Positions 39,382-47,965 of a stretch of 64,000 nt of DNA are shown in pieces. Position numbers and translations under genes: made by a program. Each line of letters begins with the position of its first letter. Position 1 is the first letter of the stretch. A model generated the notes under the pieces. It saw nothing but the letters and a program-made list of their open reading frames with translations, made no database searches and was not told the DNA's origin. The stretch is taken from the NCBI GenBank assembly GCA_016776905.1, contig JADHSM010000006.1:62001-126000 (forward strand), read 5' to 3'. This stretch comes from Planctomycetota bacterium (GTDB lineage Bacteria; Planctomycetota; UBA8108; UBA1146).

Positions 39382-40511
39382 TATCTCCGTTACAAGGGCG
39401 TATTCAAAAGTTGGATTTTCGTTCAGTCGATATACCTCTGAACGAATCATTCCAAATCTCAGGGGGAGGATCTGAAGTCGCTCGTATTCTGCTGCTTCGT
39501 TGGACTTCTGACAGCGGAGAATTCGGTTGGGGTGAAGCCGCTCCTTTTCCAGCATATGACGGATATGACCGAGAAACGGTGTTGGATTCGTTAAAAGCCA
39601 TCACTCCAATACTGGACGATATTGAACTACGCGATATATATCGCATTTCCGACACTCTCGGTGGACAGATTCCAGGGCCGCTATTGGCGGCGCTTGAGAT
39701 GGCCTGGTTTGACCTCAAAGGACGCATGGAGGGCATCCCGGTATATGAGATCTTTGGTGGCATTCAGCAAGAGGAATTGAAGACTGGAATTACGGTGGTC
39801 ATCGGTGACTCCTATCACGCCGAGAGATCCGCAATGAAATTTCTGAAACAAGGGTTCCGTCGACTGAAGATCAAAATCCAGGGTGACGTGGAGCTCGATA
39901 TTGCAAGGATAGAGGCGGTTCATCGGTGTGCTTCTGATGCCCAACTCTTACTGGATGCGAACTGTGGATATTCAGAAGTCGACGCTGTCCGTTTGGTGAG
40001 CGAAATCGAAAAGAGAGCCTTGCCCGTTTCCTTTATTGAACAACTTTTTGATCCAGCAGACAGTGAGGCCCAACGGTCGCTTTCCGATTTGAGCTCTATT
40101 CCGATGCTCGCCGACGAATCTTGTACCCGATCGGATGAAGTTCTGAACTTGATTCAGCAGGGGGGATTTGATGGAATTAACCTGAAGACTCAGAAAAGTG
40201 GAGTCCTCGAGGCTGTTCGCATGCAAGAGCTGGCACAAAAGCAAAATGCTCGTTTGATGATAGGTGGAATGGTCGAGTCTCCACTTTCAATGACGTTTTC
40301 CGCTCATTTGGCGACATCTCTGGGTGGTTTTGACTGGATCGATCTGGACACTCCTCTTTTTATGCCTGACCATCCCTTTTCCGGAGGGATTGATTTCAAG
40401 GGTGATATCGTTCTTCTGAATAACACCGTTGGTCATGGCGTCGTGCCTACTGATCAGCACCGCACATTTGTAGAGCCGGATTGGGCAACAGTCTGGCAAA
40501 AAGGAGCATGA
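39378..40511 (+). CDS. Enolase-superfamily dipeptide epimerase
   Basis: This 377-residue protein belongs to the muconate-lactonising/mandelate racemase superfamily. The N-terminal capping domain includes FGWGEAAPFP. The barrel supplies the acid-base Lys in RRLKIKIQG, metal ligands in LLDANCGY, FIEQLFDP and LADESC, and the second Lys in GINLKTQKSG. These match L-Ala-D/L-Glu epimerases, which convert murein-derived dipeptides so that peptidases can cleave them. o-Succinylbenzoate synthase is a less likely alternative, as no menaquinone genes are near. ATG overlaps the upstream stop; GGAGG lies immediately before it, so a start a little downstream is possible. It is flanked by an aminopeptidase. 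Confidence 0.9.
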   Translation: MISPLQGRIQKLDFRSVDIPLNESFQISGGGSEVARILLLRWTSDSGEFGWGEAAPFPAYDGYDRETVLDSLKAITPILDDIELRDIYRISDTLGGQIPGPLLAALEMAWFDLKGRMEGIPVYEIFGGIQQEELKTGITVVIGDSYHAERSAMKFLKQGFRRLKIKIQGDVELDIARIEAVHRCASDAQLLLDANCGYSEVDAVRLVSEIEKRALPVSFIEQLFDPADSEAQRSLSDLSSIPMLADESCTRSDEVLNLIQQGGFDGINLKTQKSGVLEAVRMQELAQKQNARLMIGGMVESPLSMTFSAHLATSLGGFDWIDLDTPLFMPDHPFSGGIDFKGDIVLLNNTVGHGVVPTDQHRTFVEPDWATVWQKGA

Positions 40512-41458
40512 TGCTGTTGAACCTATTTGGAGTCGGCTGGCTGGGGATATTTCTATCATTCCAAGTGAGCGCGGACCCCGGTATCCAGCAACCTACAGTG
40601 GCGAAGTCTGAATCCCGTAGAGTCCAAGTGGTGTCTTTCACGCAAACACTGAAGGGACGCCCGGGTAGTCCCGATGAACAGGTATCAGAACAGTTTGTGG
40701 TTCTCGCGAAAGATCGATCATTCGTCGACGACCGAAGTCGGGGGCTGGTTCAAATACTTCGACTGGATCGTGATCCCAATGTTCTTTGGGAGATATCCGC
40801 TGACGGGAAGTATTATCGCGAATTGACCGACTTGTCAGAGATTCAAGAAAATAGGCGCGTACAAGAAAAGCAGTTTGTTTCACGTCTCAAGGGGCTACCC
40901 GAATCGGAACGATTAGAGATGCTGGAGGCAGCCCATATTCGCCTCAATGATGACGGCGAATCGATCAGAGAAATTGAGGTGGTGCGAACCGATGCTTCTC
41001 GAAACCGTGATGGAGAAAAACTTCGCCATGTCCAAGTGCTAGAGAATGGACGTTTGATCGCAGATCTCTGGATGGCTGATCTGGATATTCCGTTTTCATT
41101 GGCTCCGCTTCAAGAAGCCAGTGGAGCATTTGGGCCAGAGGTTTTGAAAGCGGTCTCGGAACTAGAAGGGTTCCCACTCGAAGGAACAATATATGTCGTC
41201 ACTGCGACCCTGACTCATCCTTTTGAGTTCTCGATCACGGAATGGAAAGAAGCACAAGTTCCCAGCGAGTTTTTCGATCTCCCGAAAGAGTGCAGTCTCA
41301 TTGAGTCGAGGGCTTTTCTCAGTTGCCCTGAATGTGGTCGCGAAGTCGAGCGCGAAAACTCGGCGGCCCGAGCCCGCAATCGAGAAGGCCAGTGGATCTA
41401 TTTCGAAACAAGAGAATGCTTTTCTGCATGGAAAAAGAAACGCAGCCGAAAACCTTAA
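40508..41458 (+). CDS. Secreted protein with C-terminal zinc-ribbon-like motif
   Basis: About 316 residues. A hydrophobic signal sequence (1-22, ending VSA) is followed by a beta-rich part with many charged residues and a central helical stretch. The last 60 residues hold CPECG and, about 28 residues later, WIYFETRECFSAW, like the CxxC...ECxxxW/F layout of YHS or TRASH-type metal-binding knuckles, though one Cys of a full set may be missing. ATG overlaps the epimerase stop and AAAGGAG precedes it, completing a three-gene operon. No family is recognised with confidence. It converges with the phosphohexomutase gene 7 bases away. Confidence 0.82.
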   Translation: MMLLNLFGVGWLGIFLSFQVSADPGIQQPTVAKSESRRVQVVSFTQTLKGRPGSPDEQVSEQFVVLAKDRSFVDDRSRGLVQILRLDRDPNVLWEISADGKYYRELTDLSEIQENRRVQEKQFVSRLKGLPESERLEMLEAAHIRLNDDGESIREIEVVRTDASRNRDGEKLRHVQVLENGRLIADLWMADLDIPFSLAPLQEASGAFGPEVLKAVSELEGFPLEGTIYVVTATLTHPFEFSITEWKEAQVPSEFFDLPKECSLIESRAFLSCPECGREVERENSAARARNREGQWIYFETRECFSAWKKKRSRKP

Positions 41459-41465
41459 CTTCGAT

Positions 41466-42872
41466 CTAGTTCTGTAGAGCTTCCTTGAGTGGAGCGATGT
41501 CGACAGGCTGAGTCTCTAACGCTTCTTGGACGATGGCTCCGATTCGCTGCATGGCTTGTGTATCCCGACCTTCAATTCTGGCGGTCAGGTTCGCTGTTGT
41601 GTTGGATGCTCGAATCAACATCCAGCCATCGTCGAAGGAAACTCGAATGCCATCGAGATCGATGATTTTCCCTCCCTGGGGGTCATTCTTAAAAATAGCG
41701 ACCATGTCTTCAATGACCTTGAATTTGTTCTCTTCGGAGACCGGAATCTTGACTTCGGGAGTGGAAACTTTTTCGGGAATATCGGCGAACAGATCTGAAC
41801 AAGAGCAATTTCTCGAAGACATTATTTCTAAGGTCAAAAGCGCTGCAAAGAATGCATCGTCGAAGCCGTCTCCACCATGACCGACACAAATATGTCCGGA
41901 GAGTTCTCCTGCGAGAATGGCGCCTGTTTCTCTCATCTTTTCCTTGATGATCGAGTGGCCTGTTTTACTCAGAATAGGTTCTCCGCCTGCTTTGCGGATG
42001 CCCTCTTCGATATCGTCGGTGCATTTGACGTCGTAGATGATTTTTCCACCTGGGACTTGTTGCAGTAAATGACGGGCAAAGGCGAGAAGTAAAAGATCGG
42101 CGGATATCTTTTTACCATTTTCATCGATTAAGCCGACCCGGTCTGAATCGCCATCGAAGCCAAATCCACATACATAATCACCCTGTGCCACCTTGTCACA
42201 GAGAGCCTTCATGTATTTGGGAACCTCAGGATCGGGGAGATGATTGGGGAATGTTCCGTCTGGCTCTGCGTACAAGGCATCGACTTCGATGCCGAGTTTT
42301 TCGAAGAGAGGAATGATCACAGGGCCTGCCGTGCCGTTTCCACAATCGATAGCGACTTTGATCCCCTTAGGAAACTGGAATCGATCGGTCCGGCTCTTGA
42401 GATAATCATCCAGCAAGTTGTGCGTGGATCTCTGGCCGGAGGTCTCTGCCGGTTGAGCGGTCAGGCATTCGGTATAAAGTTCCTGAAGTTCGTCTCCCCA
42501 GATGGGGTACACACCGCGTGTGATTTTGAGGCCATTGTAATTGACGGGATTGTGACTTCCCGTAATCATGACGCCGCCATCGCTGCCGAGGTGCTTCACT
42601 GCCCAATAAAGGACTGGAGTGGGGACTTCACCAATTTCGACGACGTTGATTCCAGCGTCGCAAAGTCCAGCGGCCATCGCATCTCCAAAGTCAGGACTGG
42701 AGGTGCGTATGTCGTGGCCGACAGTCATCGTTCTCGCGCCCTCAGAGAAAAGGCGGAGACCCAGCCCTAAGCCAATCTGACGGACTCTAGGAGCCGTCAA
42801 GTCCTCGTCGACGATACCTCTAATGTCATATGTCCTGAAAATACCGCTGGGAAGATTTTGATCACGTGTCAT
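41466..42872 (-). CDS. Phosphomannomutase/phosphoglucomutase family protein
   Basis: This 468-residue alpha-D-phosphohexomutase has four domains. The catalytic phosphoserine lies in VMITGSHNPVNYNG (about 100-113), the magnesium loop is DGDSDRVGL, the sugar-binding loop is ILAGELSGH, and the phosphate-binding RASNTTANLTARIEG is near the end. It opens with SGIFRTYDIRG, as in AlgC/ManB. The enzyme moves phosphate between C1 and C6 of a hexose, or C1 and C5 of a pentose. AAGGAG precedes the ATG. It is divergent from a nucleoside transporter and phosphorylases, so phosphopentomutase activity is one possible role; sugar-nucleotide synthesis is another. Confidence 0.94.
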   Translation of the reverse strand: MTRDQNLPSGIFRTYDIRGIVDEDLTAPRVRQIGLGLGLRLFSEGARTMTVGHDIRTSSPDFGDAMAAGLCDAGINVVEIGEVPTPVLYWAVKHLGSDGGVMITGSHNPVNYNGLKITRGVYPIWGDELQELYTECLTAQPAETSGQRSTHNLLDDYLKSRTDRFQFPKGIKVAIDCGNGTAGPVIIPLFEKLGIEVDALYAEPDGTFPNHLPDPEVPKYMKALCDKVAQGDYVCGFGFDGDSDRVGLIDENGKKISADLLLLAFARHLLQQVPGGKIIYDVKCTDDIEEGIRKAGGEPILSKTGHSIIKEKMRETGAILAGELSGHICVGHGGDGFDDAFFAALLTLEIMSSRNCSCSDLFADIPEKVSTPEVKIPVSEENKFKVIEDMVAIFKNDPQGGKIIDLDGIRVSFDDGWMLIRASNTTANLTARIEGRDTQAMQRIGAIVQEALETQPVDIAPLKEALQN

Positions 42873-42992
42873 GGGTACTCCTTGAATGGCGATAGAGGGC
42901 CTCTGCTGATGAAGAACAGGTCCTCCCTGTTCAGTCGGCGGTGATTACGCTATCCTCCCCCAACTTTAGTTATTGAAGGAAGAGGGTGCAAG

Positions 42993-44429
42993 ATGCTCCA
43001 GTGTAAGAGCAGGATCTACTTGATTTTCTTGTTACTGTTCGTTGTGCCTCATACCTGCGTGGATGCGGTGACAGTAGATACGGTGACACTGGAGACGATT
43101 CAAGATCCTCCCGCTGTGACTCAAGTCGAAGATACCTCAGCAGTGGCTGCTGAGGTGGACTTATTCTTAGAAGAATCTGCTGATCCTGCCGATTCCGGTG
43201 CCGGATCTTTGAAGTCTTCCATGACGGACAGAGCTCGCAGTCTCCTTGGGATATTTGTATTTCTGGGATTGTGCTTTCTTCTTTCTACCCGCAAGAGTGA
43301 CGTGAACTGGCGAACGATCATTTGGGGTGTGGCTCTTCAATTTACTCTTGGGATATTGATTCTCAAGACCGCTGGGGGGGCCCGATTTACAGCCGGCGCC
43401 AAGGACGTGTTTCAGGGGATTCTGAAATATTCGGAGATGGGCACGGGAATGGTCTTCGGAACTCTTCCTTCTGTCGACGGGGTTGGGTTTCAGCTATGGA
43501 TAGTATTGCTGGGGACGATCATTTTTGTCTCTGCGGTGATGGCAGTGCTTTATCACATAGGGGTTCTTCAATTTGTCGTTTGGTGCATTGCACGTGTGAT
43601 GCAGAAGACCATGGGAACAAGTGGCCCTGAATCTTTGGCAGCTGCCGCTAATATCTTTGCTGGGCAAACCGAAGCACCTCTTGTGATTCGGCCCTACCTC
43701 AAGACGATGACAGACTCTGAAGTCATGGCTCTGATGACTGGTGGAATGGCCACTGTCGCTGGAAGTGTTTTCGCCGCCTATGTCGGCATGGGAGTCGACC
43801 CCGGTCATCTCTTAGCCGCGAGTTTCATGTCTGCGCCAGCAGCACTCATGGCTGCAAAACTTCTTATTCCGGAGGATCCAAAACAAAAAGATGACGCTGC
43901 TGCGAAATTTGAGGTGAATAGTCCCGATACGAATGTTTTGGATGCGGCATGTCGGGGATCGAGTGAGGGATTGATGTTGGCGTTGAATGTCATCGCCATG
44001 TTGATTGCTTTTGTTGCCATGGTCGCACTCATCAATGGTGCTATGGACTGGGCTTTCAATGGGGCTTTCAATCTCACCATTTTCTTCTCTTATTTCTTCT
44101 ATCCCTTCGCTTGGTTGCTGGGTGTGGATCAGGCGGATGTTTCCGTCGTCGCTTCCCTGATAGGAATGAAGACGGTACTCAACGAATTCGTGGCCTTCTT
44201 ATCTTTGACCGGCGATATGGGGGACTCCCTCTCCGAGCGATCTAAAATTCTGACGACCTACGCTCTTTGTGGATTTGCTAATTTTGCCAGTGTCGCCATT
44301 CAAATCGGGGGCATTTCGTCATTGGAACCTAAATTACGTCCTCGCTTGGCGGCCTTGGGCCTCAAGGCATTGTTGGGCGGAACTATCGCTGCATTGGTGA
44401 CGGGTTGCGTGGTGGGAGTGATCCTTTGA
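42993..44429 (+). CDS. Concentrative nucleoside transporter (NupC/CNT family)
   Basis: A 478-residue membrane protein. An N-terminal signal-like segment and a polar stretch (about 25-75) precede eight or more transmembrane helices. CNT hallmarks are GQTEAPLVIRPYL and MTGGMATVAGSVFAAYVGMG in the first repeat and GMKTVLNEFVAF plus TTYALCGFANFASVAIQIGG in the second, where nucleoside and sodium bind. Most bacterial NupC proteins are about 400 residues, so the extra N-terminal extension is unusual. It imports nucleosides with sodium or protons. The stop overlaps the purine nucleoside phosphorylase start, giving coupled uptake and cleavage. Confidence 0.95.
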   Translation: MLQCKSRIYLIFLLLFVVPHTCVDAVTVDTVTLETIQDPPAVTQVEDTSAVAAEVDLFLEESADPADSGAGSLKSSMTDRARSLLGIFVFLGLCFLLSTRKSDVNWRTIIWGVALQFTLGILILKTAGGARFTAGAKDVFQGILKYSEMGTGMVFGTLPSVDGVGFQLWIVLLGTIIFVSAVMAVLYHIGVLQFVVWCIARVMQKTMGTSGPESLAAAANIFAGQTEAPLVIRPYLKTMTDSEVMALMTGGMATVAGSVFAAYVGMGVDPGHLLAASFMSAPAALMAAKLLIPEDPKQKDDAAAKFEVNSPDTNVLDAACRGSSEGLMLALNVIAMLIAFVAMVALINGAMDWAFNGAFNLTIFFSYFFYPFAWLLGVDQADVSVVASLIGMKTVLNEFVAFLSLTGDMGDSLSERSKILTTYALCGFANFASVAIQIGGISSLEPKLRPRLAALGLKALLGGTIAALVTGCVVGVIL

Positions 44430-45220
44430 CTCGGGATACAAAAGAGTATTTCCAGGAGAAGTGGAAGGGTTGGAAGCCTGACCTCGGGATCGTGCTCGGG
44501 TCCGGTATCCAATTAGAGGGCGCTGACTTTAAAGAATTGGATCGGAGTTCATGTTCTGAGATTCCGGGATTGCCTGTTCCAGCCGTTGAAGGACATGGGG
44601 GAGACTGGATTCGCTTTGATCATGACGGCCGAAAAATACTATTGCTCGGTGGAAGGGTTCATCTCTATGAAGGTCATAGTGTTGAAACGGTGACGACTGG
44701 AATGGAGATATTGGCAGATCTCGGTTGCAGGCACGTCATTCTCACCAATGCTGCAGGAGGAATCCGGCATGGCTGGGTGCCAGGAGAAGTGGTCTTGATC
44801 ACAGGGCATCTCGATTTTCAAAGGGATGGAATGATCACTCCGGGAGGTTCTCCGAGTGTCTTTGATACGGATTGGCAAGATCGGCTTCGGCAGTTCCGTT
44901 CCGGGTTGAATCTCTCTGCTCTGGAAGAGGGGACGTATGCCGGATTGCCGGGCCCTACCTATGAAACCCCTGCTGAAGTCAGAATGTTGCAATCCTTGGG
45001 AGCGGATTTGGTGGGGATGTCGACGATCCAGGAAGCACGTGTTGCCCGTGAGAAAGGCATGAAAGTGGTCGCCTTTTCATTGGTGACCAATGCCGCTGCC
45101 GGAACATCTGACGGAGTCTTAAATCACGAAGAAGTGATCGAGGCTGGCCAAGAATCTCGATTCAAGGTGTTGGATGTTGTCCGGCAAGCGATCGCGACCT
45201 CCGGCGAGAAGGTTTCCTGA
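44426..45220 (+). CDS. Trimeric purine nucleoside phosphorylase
   Basis: About 264 residues of the PNP/MTAP type. GIVLGSGIQL forms the phosphate loop, GRVHLYEGHS carries the His for phosphate, and ILTNAAGGI and AGLPGPTYETPAEVRML are family motifs. VTNAAAG near the C terminus has the base-recognition Asn. It cleaves purine nucleosides to base and ribose 1-phosphate. The start is TTG at 44426, overlapping the transporter stop (TTGA), with GGGAG 7 bases upstream. A longer frame from 44405 lacks that support. It is paired with a convergent uridine phosphorylase-type gene. Confidence 0.95.
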   Translation: MTRDTKEYFQEKWKGWKPDLGIVLGSGIQLEGADFKELDRSSCSEIPGLPVPAVEGHGGDWIRFDHDGRKILLLGGRVHLYEGHSVETVTTGMEILADLGCRHVILTNAAGGIRHGWVPGEVVLITGHLDFQRDGMITPGGSPSVFDTDWQDRLRQFRSGLNLSALEEGTYAGLPGPTYETPAEVRMLQSLGADLVGMSTIQEARVAREKGMKVVAFSLVTNAAAGTSDGVLNHEEVIEAGQESRFKVLDVVRQAIATSGEKVS

Positions 45221-45233
45221 TCAATAAGAGCTC

Positions 45234-45995
45234 CTAAAGATCTAGGGCTATCAGAGCATCTAGCGCGACGGTCACGCAGCGATCTTCAAGAGCGGGCTTT
45301 TCTGATTTTTCTAAAAACTGATCCTGTTGGCGTCGTCCGAATACCGTACATACACAGCCTGCTCTCCAACGTTGCATCGACGAGAGGGTAAAGAGCGTAG
45401 ATGCTTCCATTTCCATATTGGCGACACCGATAGCCGCCAACTCATCGATGACATGGGGATTTCGAGGTGGGAAACCCGGTTCGTGCCTTCCTTGAGCCCC
45501 ATAGAATCCTGGAGCTGTCGCAGTGATCCCTAAATGAGCCGGTGCTCCAATTTGGCGGGCGGCTTCCTGAAGTTTCATGATGACATCGGGGTGTGCCACC
45601 GCTGGATATCCTTCTGGCACAAATGTGGTCGAAGTATTTTCCATTCGGACAGCGCCCCAACTGATGACGAGATCTCCCAGTTGGATATTGTCGTCAATTC
45701 CGCCACAAGACCCGGCTCGAATGAGGATCGGATTGTCCACAATTTTGGATAATTCGACGAGTGCGATCTCGATGTTGCTGGCACCCATGCCTGTTGCCAT
45801 CAGGGAGACTTCGGTGCCTTTCCAGTTTCCGGTCACTGTGAGGTATTCCCTACAACTCCATTCACCACGGATGTCGTCCAATTGGTTGGAAAACCGACGT
45901 ACCCTTTCAGGGTCACCCGCGAGCAGAATTCGTGGGGAAACGTCGCCAGACTTCAATCCGATGTGATATTGGGGGAACTCGTTCTCGGGACTCAT
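45234..45995 (-). CDS. Nucleoside phosphorylase, uridine phosphorylase-like
   Basis: About 253 residues of the hexameric PNP/UDP family. ILLAGDPERVRRF is the phosphate-binding N-terminal loop, MGASNIEIALVEL and RAGSCGGI hold phosphate and ribose contacts, and NMEMEASTLFTL is the ribose-binding Glu motif. The VCTVFGRRQQDQF region suggests uridine rather than purine specificity, with moderate certainty. ATG 45995 has GGAGGAG upstream; an in-frame TTG at 46010 is unnecessary. It converges with the purine phosphorylase 13 bases away and completes the salvage locus. Confidence 0.92.
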   Translation of the reverse strand: MSPENEFPQYHIGLKSGDVSPRILLAGDPERVRRFSNQLDDIRGEWSCREYLTVTGNWKGTEVSLMATGMGASNIEIALVELSKIVDNPILIRAGSCGGIDDNIQLGDLVISWGAVRMENTSTTFVPEGYPAVAHPDVIMKLQEAARQIGAPAHLGITATAPGFYGAQGRHEPGFPPRNPHVIDELAAIGVANMEMEASTLFTLSSMQRWRAGCVCTVFGRRQQDQFLEKSEKPALEDRCVTVALDALIALDL

Positions 45996-46273
45996 CGTCT
46001 CCTCCAGCAAGTGTTGATGTGTCTAACAAAAGCGACCGAAACTGTAAGCAGATTATCAGGATTGCCGATTTTTGGCCCGATTTTTTAATCAACAGGCCGT
46101 TGAAAGTCAGGAAAAGCTCCTGAAGTGAGGAAAAGAAGCACCAATCAGCAGTTCTTGGCCATCACGGTGTCTCCATGATAATATCAGACCAGTCTTAAAG
46201 TCCGAACCCGGTTGCGCTCGAGAATGATTTCCTGAGAGCGGCTGACAGTGATAATTTCGCGGAGGATACATTC

Positions 46274-47887
46274 ATGTCTCGCCCATTCGTCCCATGTTTC
46301 AGTATTGAATCCCGTTTCTCAAGGATTTTGACCTTGTTGGTGGTCTGTGCTTGCAGCTTTATGTTCGCCGATTTTTCGGTGGCTGCTGAAGCGATGGACG
46401 CCAAGGAGATCAAGAAACTCAAAAAGAGTTACGGGAAAGCTATTCAGGGTCAGGAGAATGACTCTGCTATCGATATCATTCGACAAATCTCTGCGTATGG
46501 AACTTCTGACGCACTCGAAACGGTTTATGACCTCGGGTATGCCAACGGTTCTGTTCCTTCTGTCTATGACGTGATCTGCGAAGAACTGTCGATGATGACA
46601 AGTATCGTTGAGCACATCACTGAACGGTACGACAAAATTGATAGCAAAGGTGATTTCCGAGAGCGCGTCTACATGACAGACATTCTCGCTTATCCCACGA
46701 ATAAACGTGGAGAACTCAATGACAAAAAAGTCTCTCTGCAAAAACAACTCAAGAGACTTGAAGAAAGCGGACCTCGTCCAGGCAGCGATCCTTCTATCCC
46801 GGATCGAATGAAAGCTGAAATCGATAGACTTCAAAAGCAGATTGATCGACTGAAGGGGCAGCAGAATGACGAAGCCCTAAAGCTGATGATTTTATTCCTT
46901 GAAGACAAATCAGCGTTTGTACAAGGTGCTGCTGTAGAGGCGTTTCGTAAGAGTCAGAGTGGTGTCTCCGTTGAGCCCCTCATCAAGTTGCTTGAAAAAC
47001 TGGTGAAGAAACGTAAGGACGTTCTTTATCACCAGGTCAGGGACGCGTTGTGGGAACTGACAGGGCAAGATTTTGAACTTGTCGAGGAGTGGTACTCGTG
47101 GTGGGAGCCGCGTCAAGATTCCTTTGATCCCATGGACGAAAGCCACGAAGGCAAAACCGGTGTGAAACGTAAGAGACGTGGTAACGATCCCGAGTTTTGG
47201 GGTGTCCCGGTCGAGTCGAAAAATATTGTTTTCGTCATCGATACCAGCGGATCTATGAAGTACGTGCACAAGGATGACATTCCAGGCTTGGCGAGAGGGG
47301 ACGGATCGGACTCTGGACAGGGTTCCGGTGGAGGTCAGATGACCGCCGATCAACAACGTCTTGCTCGTTTTTGGACACGTATGGAAATGGCCAAGCGTGA
47401 GCTTCGCAAGGTCCTTCGTAAAATGTCCAAGGATGCCGCTTTTAACTGTGTTCGTTTCGATACCACCGTCAGTAAGTTCAAGAAGAAGGCCACGCCTGCA
47501 TCCAATGGAAATAAGAAGGCGGCCATCAAGTGGGTGGACGGCTTAAAGCACAACGGTAATACCAATACGATGGATTCCTTGATCGAGGCTTTCATGCAGG
47601 ATGCGCGTACCAATACGATCTTCATCTTGTCGGACGGGCTTCCATCTGTCGATGGAAAAGCGAACGATCCTACTCAGCCCATCTTGGACAAGGTGTTCGA
47701 GTTGAATCGTTTCCGAAAGATCAAGATTCACTGTTTCGGATTTCATCCGTTTACTCAGGGGGGGCAGCAAATGCCCGCTCTGACAGAGGCGAATTCTTGG
47801 CTGCGGAAATTGGCAGAGTCTACTGGAGGAACCTACACTGATATGAAGGTTGATCCGAAGTTGAATCCCGATAACCCGGGTGAGTGA
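46274..47887 (+). CDS. Secreted VWA-domain protein
   Basis: This 537-residue protein has a signal peptide (about 1-38, ending SVAAE). A helical HEAT-like part (40-270) includes a coiled coil near KKVSLQKQLKRLEE and RMKAEIDRLQKQIDRLKG. A von Willebrand A domain (about 310-520) opens with NIVFVIDTSGSM (complete MIDAS), with later FILSDGLPS. An insertion rich in Gly and Ser follows the first strand. Proteins of this design are common in planctomycetes; the ligand is unknown. GGAGG lies 8 bases before ATG. It shares a bidirectional terminator with the convergent NPCBM gene. Confidence 0.9.
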   Translation: MSRPFVPCFSIESRFSRILTLLVVCACSFMFADFSVAAEAMDAKEIKKLKKSYGKAIQGQENDSAIDIIRQISAYGTSDALETVYDLGYANGSVPSVYDVICEELSMMTSIVEHITERYDKIDSKGDFRERVYMTDILAYPTNKRGELNDKKVSLQKQLKRLEESGPRPGSDPSIPDRMKAEIDRLQKQIDRLKGQQNDEALKLMILFLEDKSAFVQGAAVEAFRKSQSGVSVEPLIKLLEKLVKKRKDVLYHQVRDALWELTGQDFELVEEWYSWWEPRQDSFDPMDESHEGKTGVKRKRRGNDPEFWGVPVESKNIVFVIDTSGSMKYVHKDDIPGLARGDGSDSGQGSGGGQMTADQQRLARFWTRMEMAKRELRKVLRKMSKDAAFNCVRFDTTVSKFKKKATPASNGNKKAAIKWVDGLKHNGNTNTMDSLIEAFMQDARTNTIFILSDGLPSVDGKANDPTQPILDKVFELNRFRKIKIHCFGFHPFTQGGQQMPALTEANSWLRKLAESTGGTYTDMKVDPKLNPDNPGE

Positions 47888-47904
47888 TTTTGCCCTTTGA
47901 TCAT

Positions 47905-47946
47905 AAAAAAGAGCCTCATGGCCAACTGCCATGAGGCTCTTTTTTT
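47905..47946. terminator. Bidirectional rho-independent terminator
   Basis: AAAAAAGAGCCTCATGGC (47905-47922) and its complement (47928-47945) form a perfect 18-bp stem with a CAACT loop. T-runs occur on both strands, so it serves the VWA gene on plus and the NPCBM gene on minus. Confidence 0.95.
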
Positions 47947-47965
47947 GTGCGGAGTGAGGCCCGGT

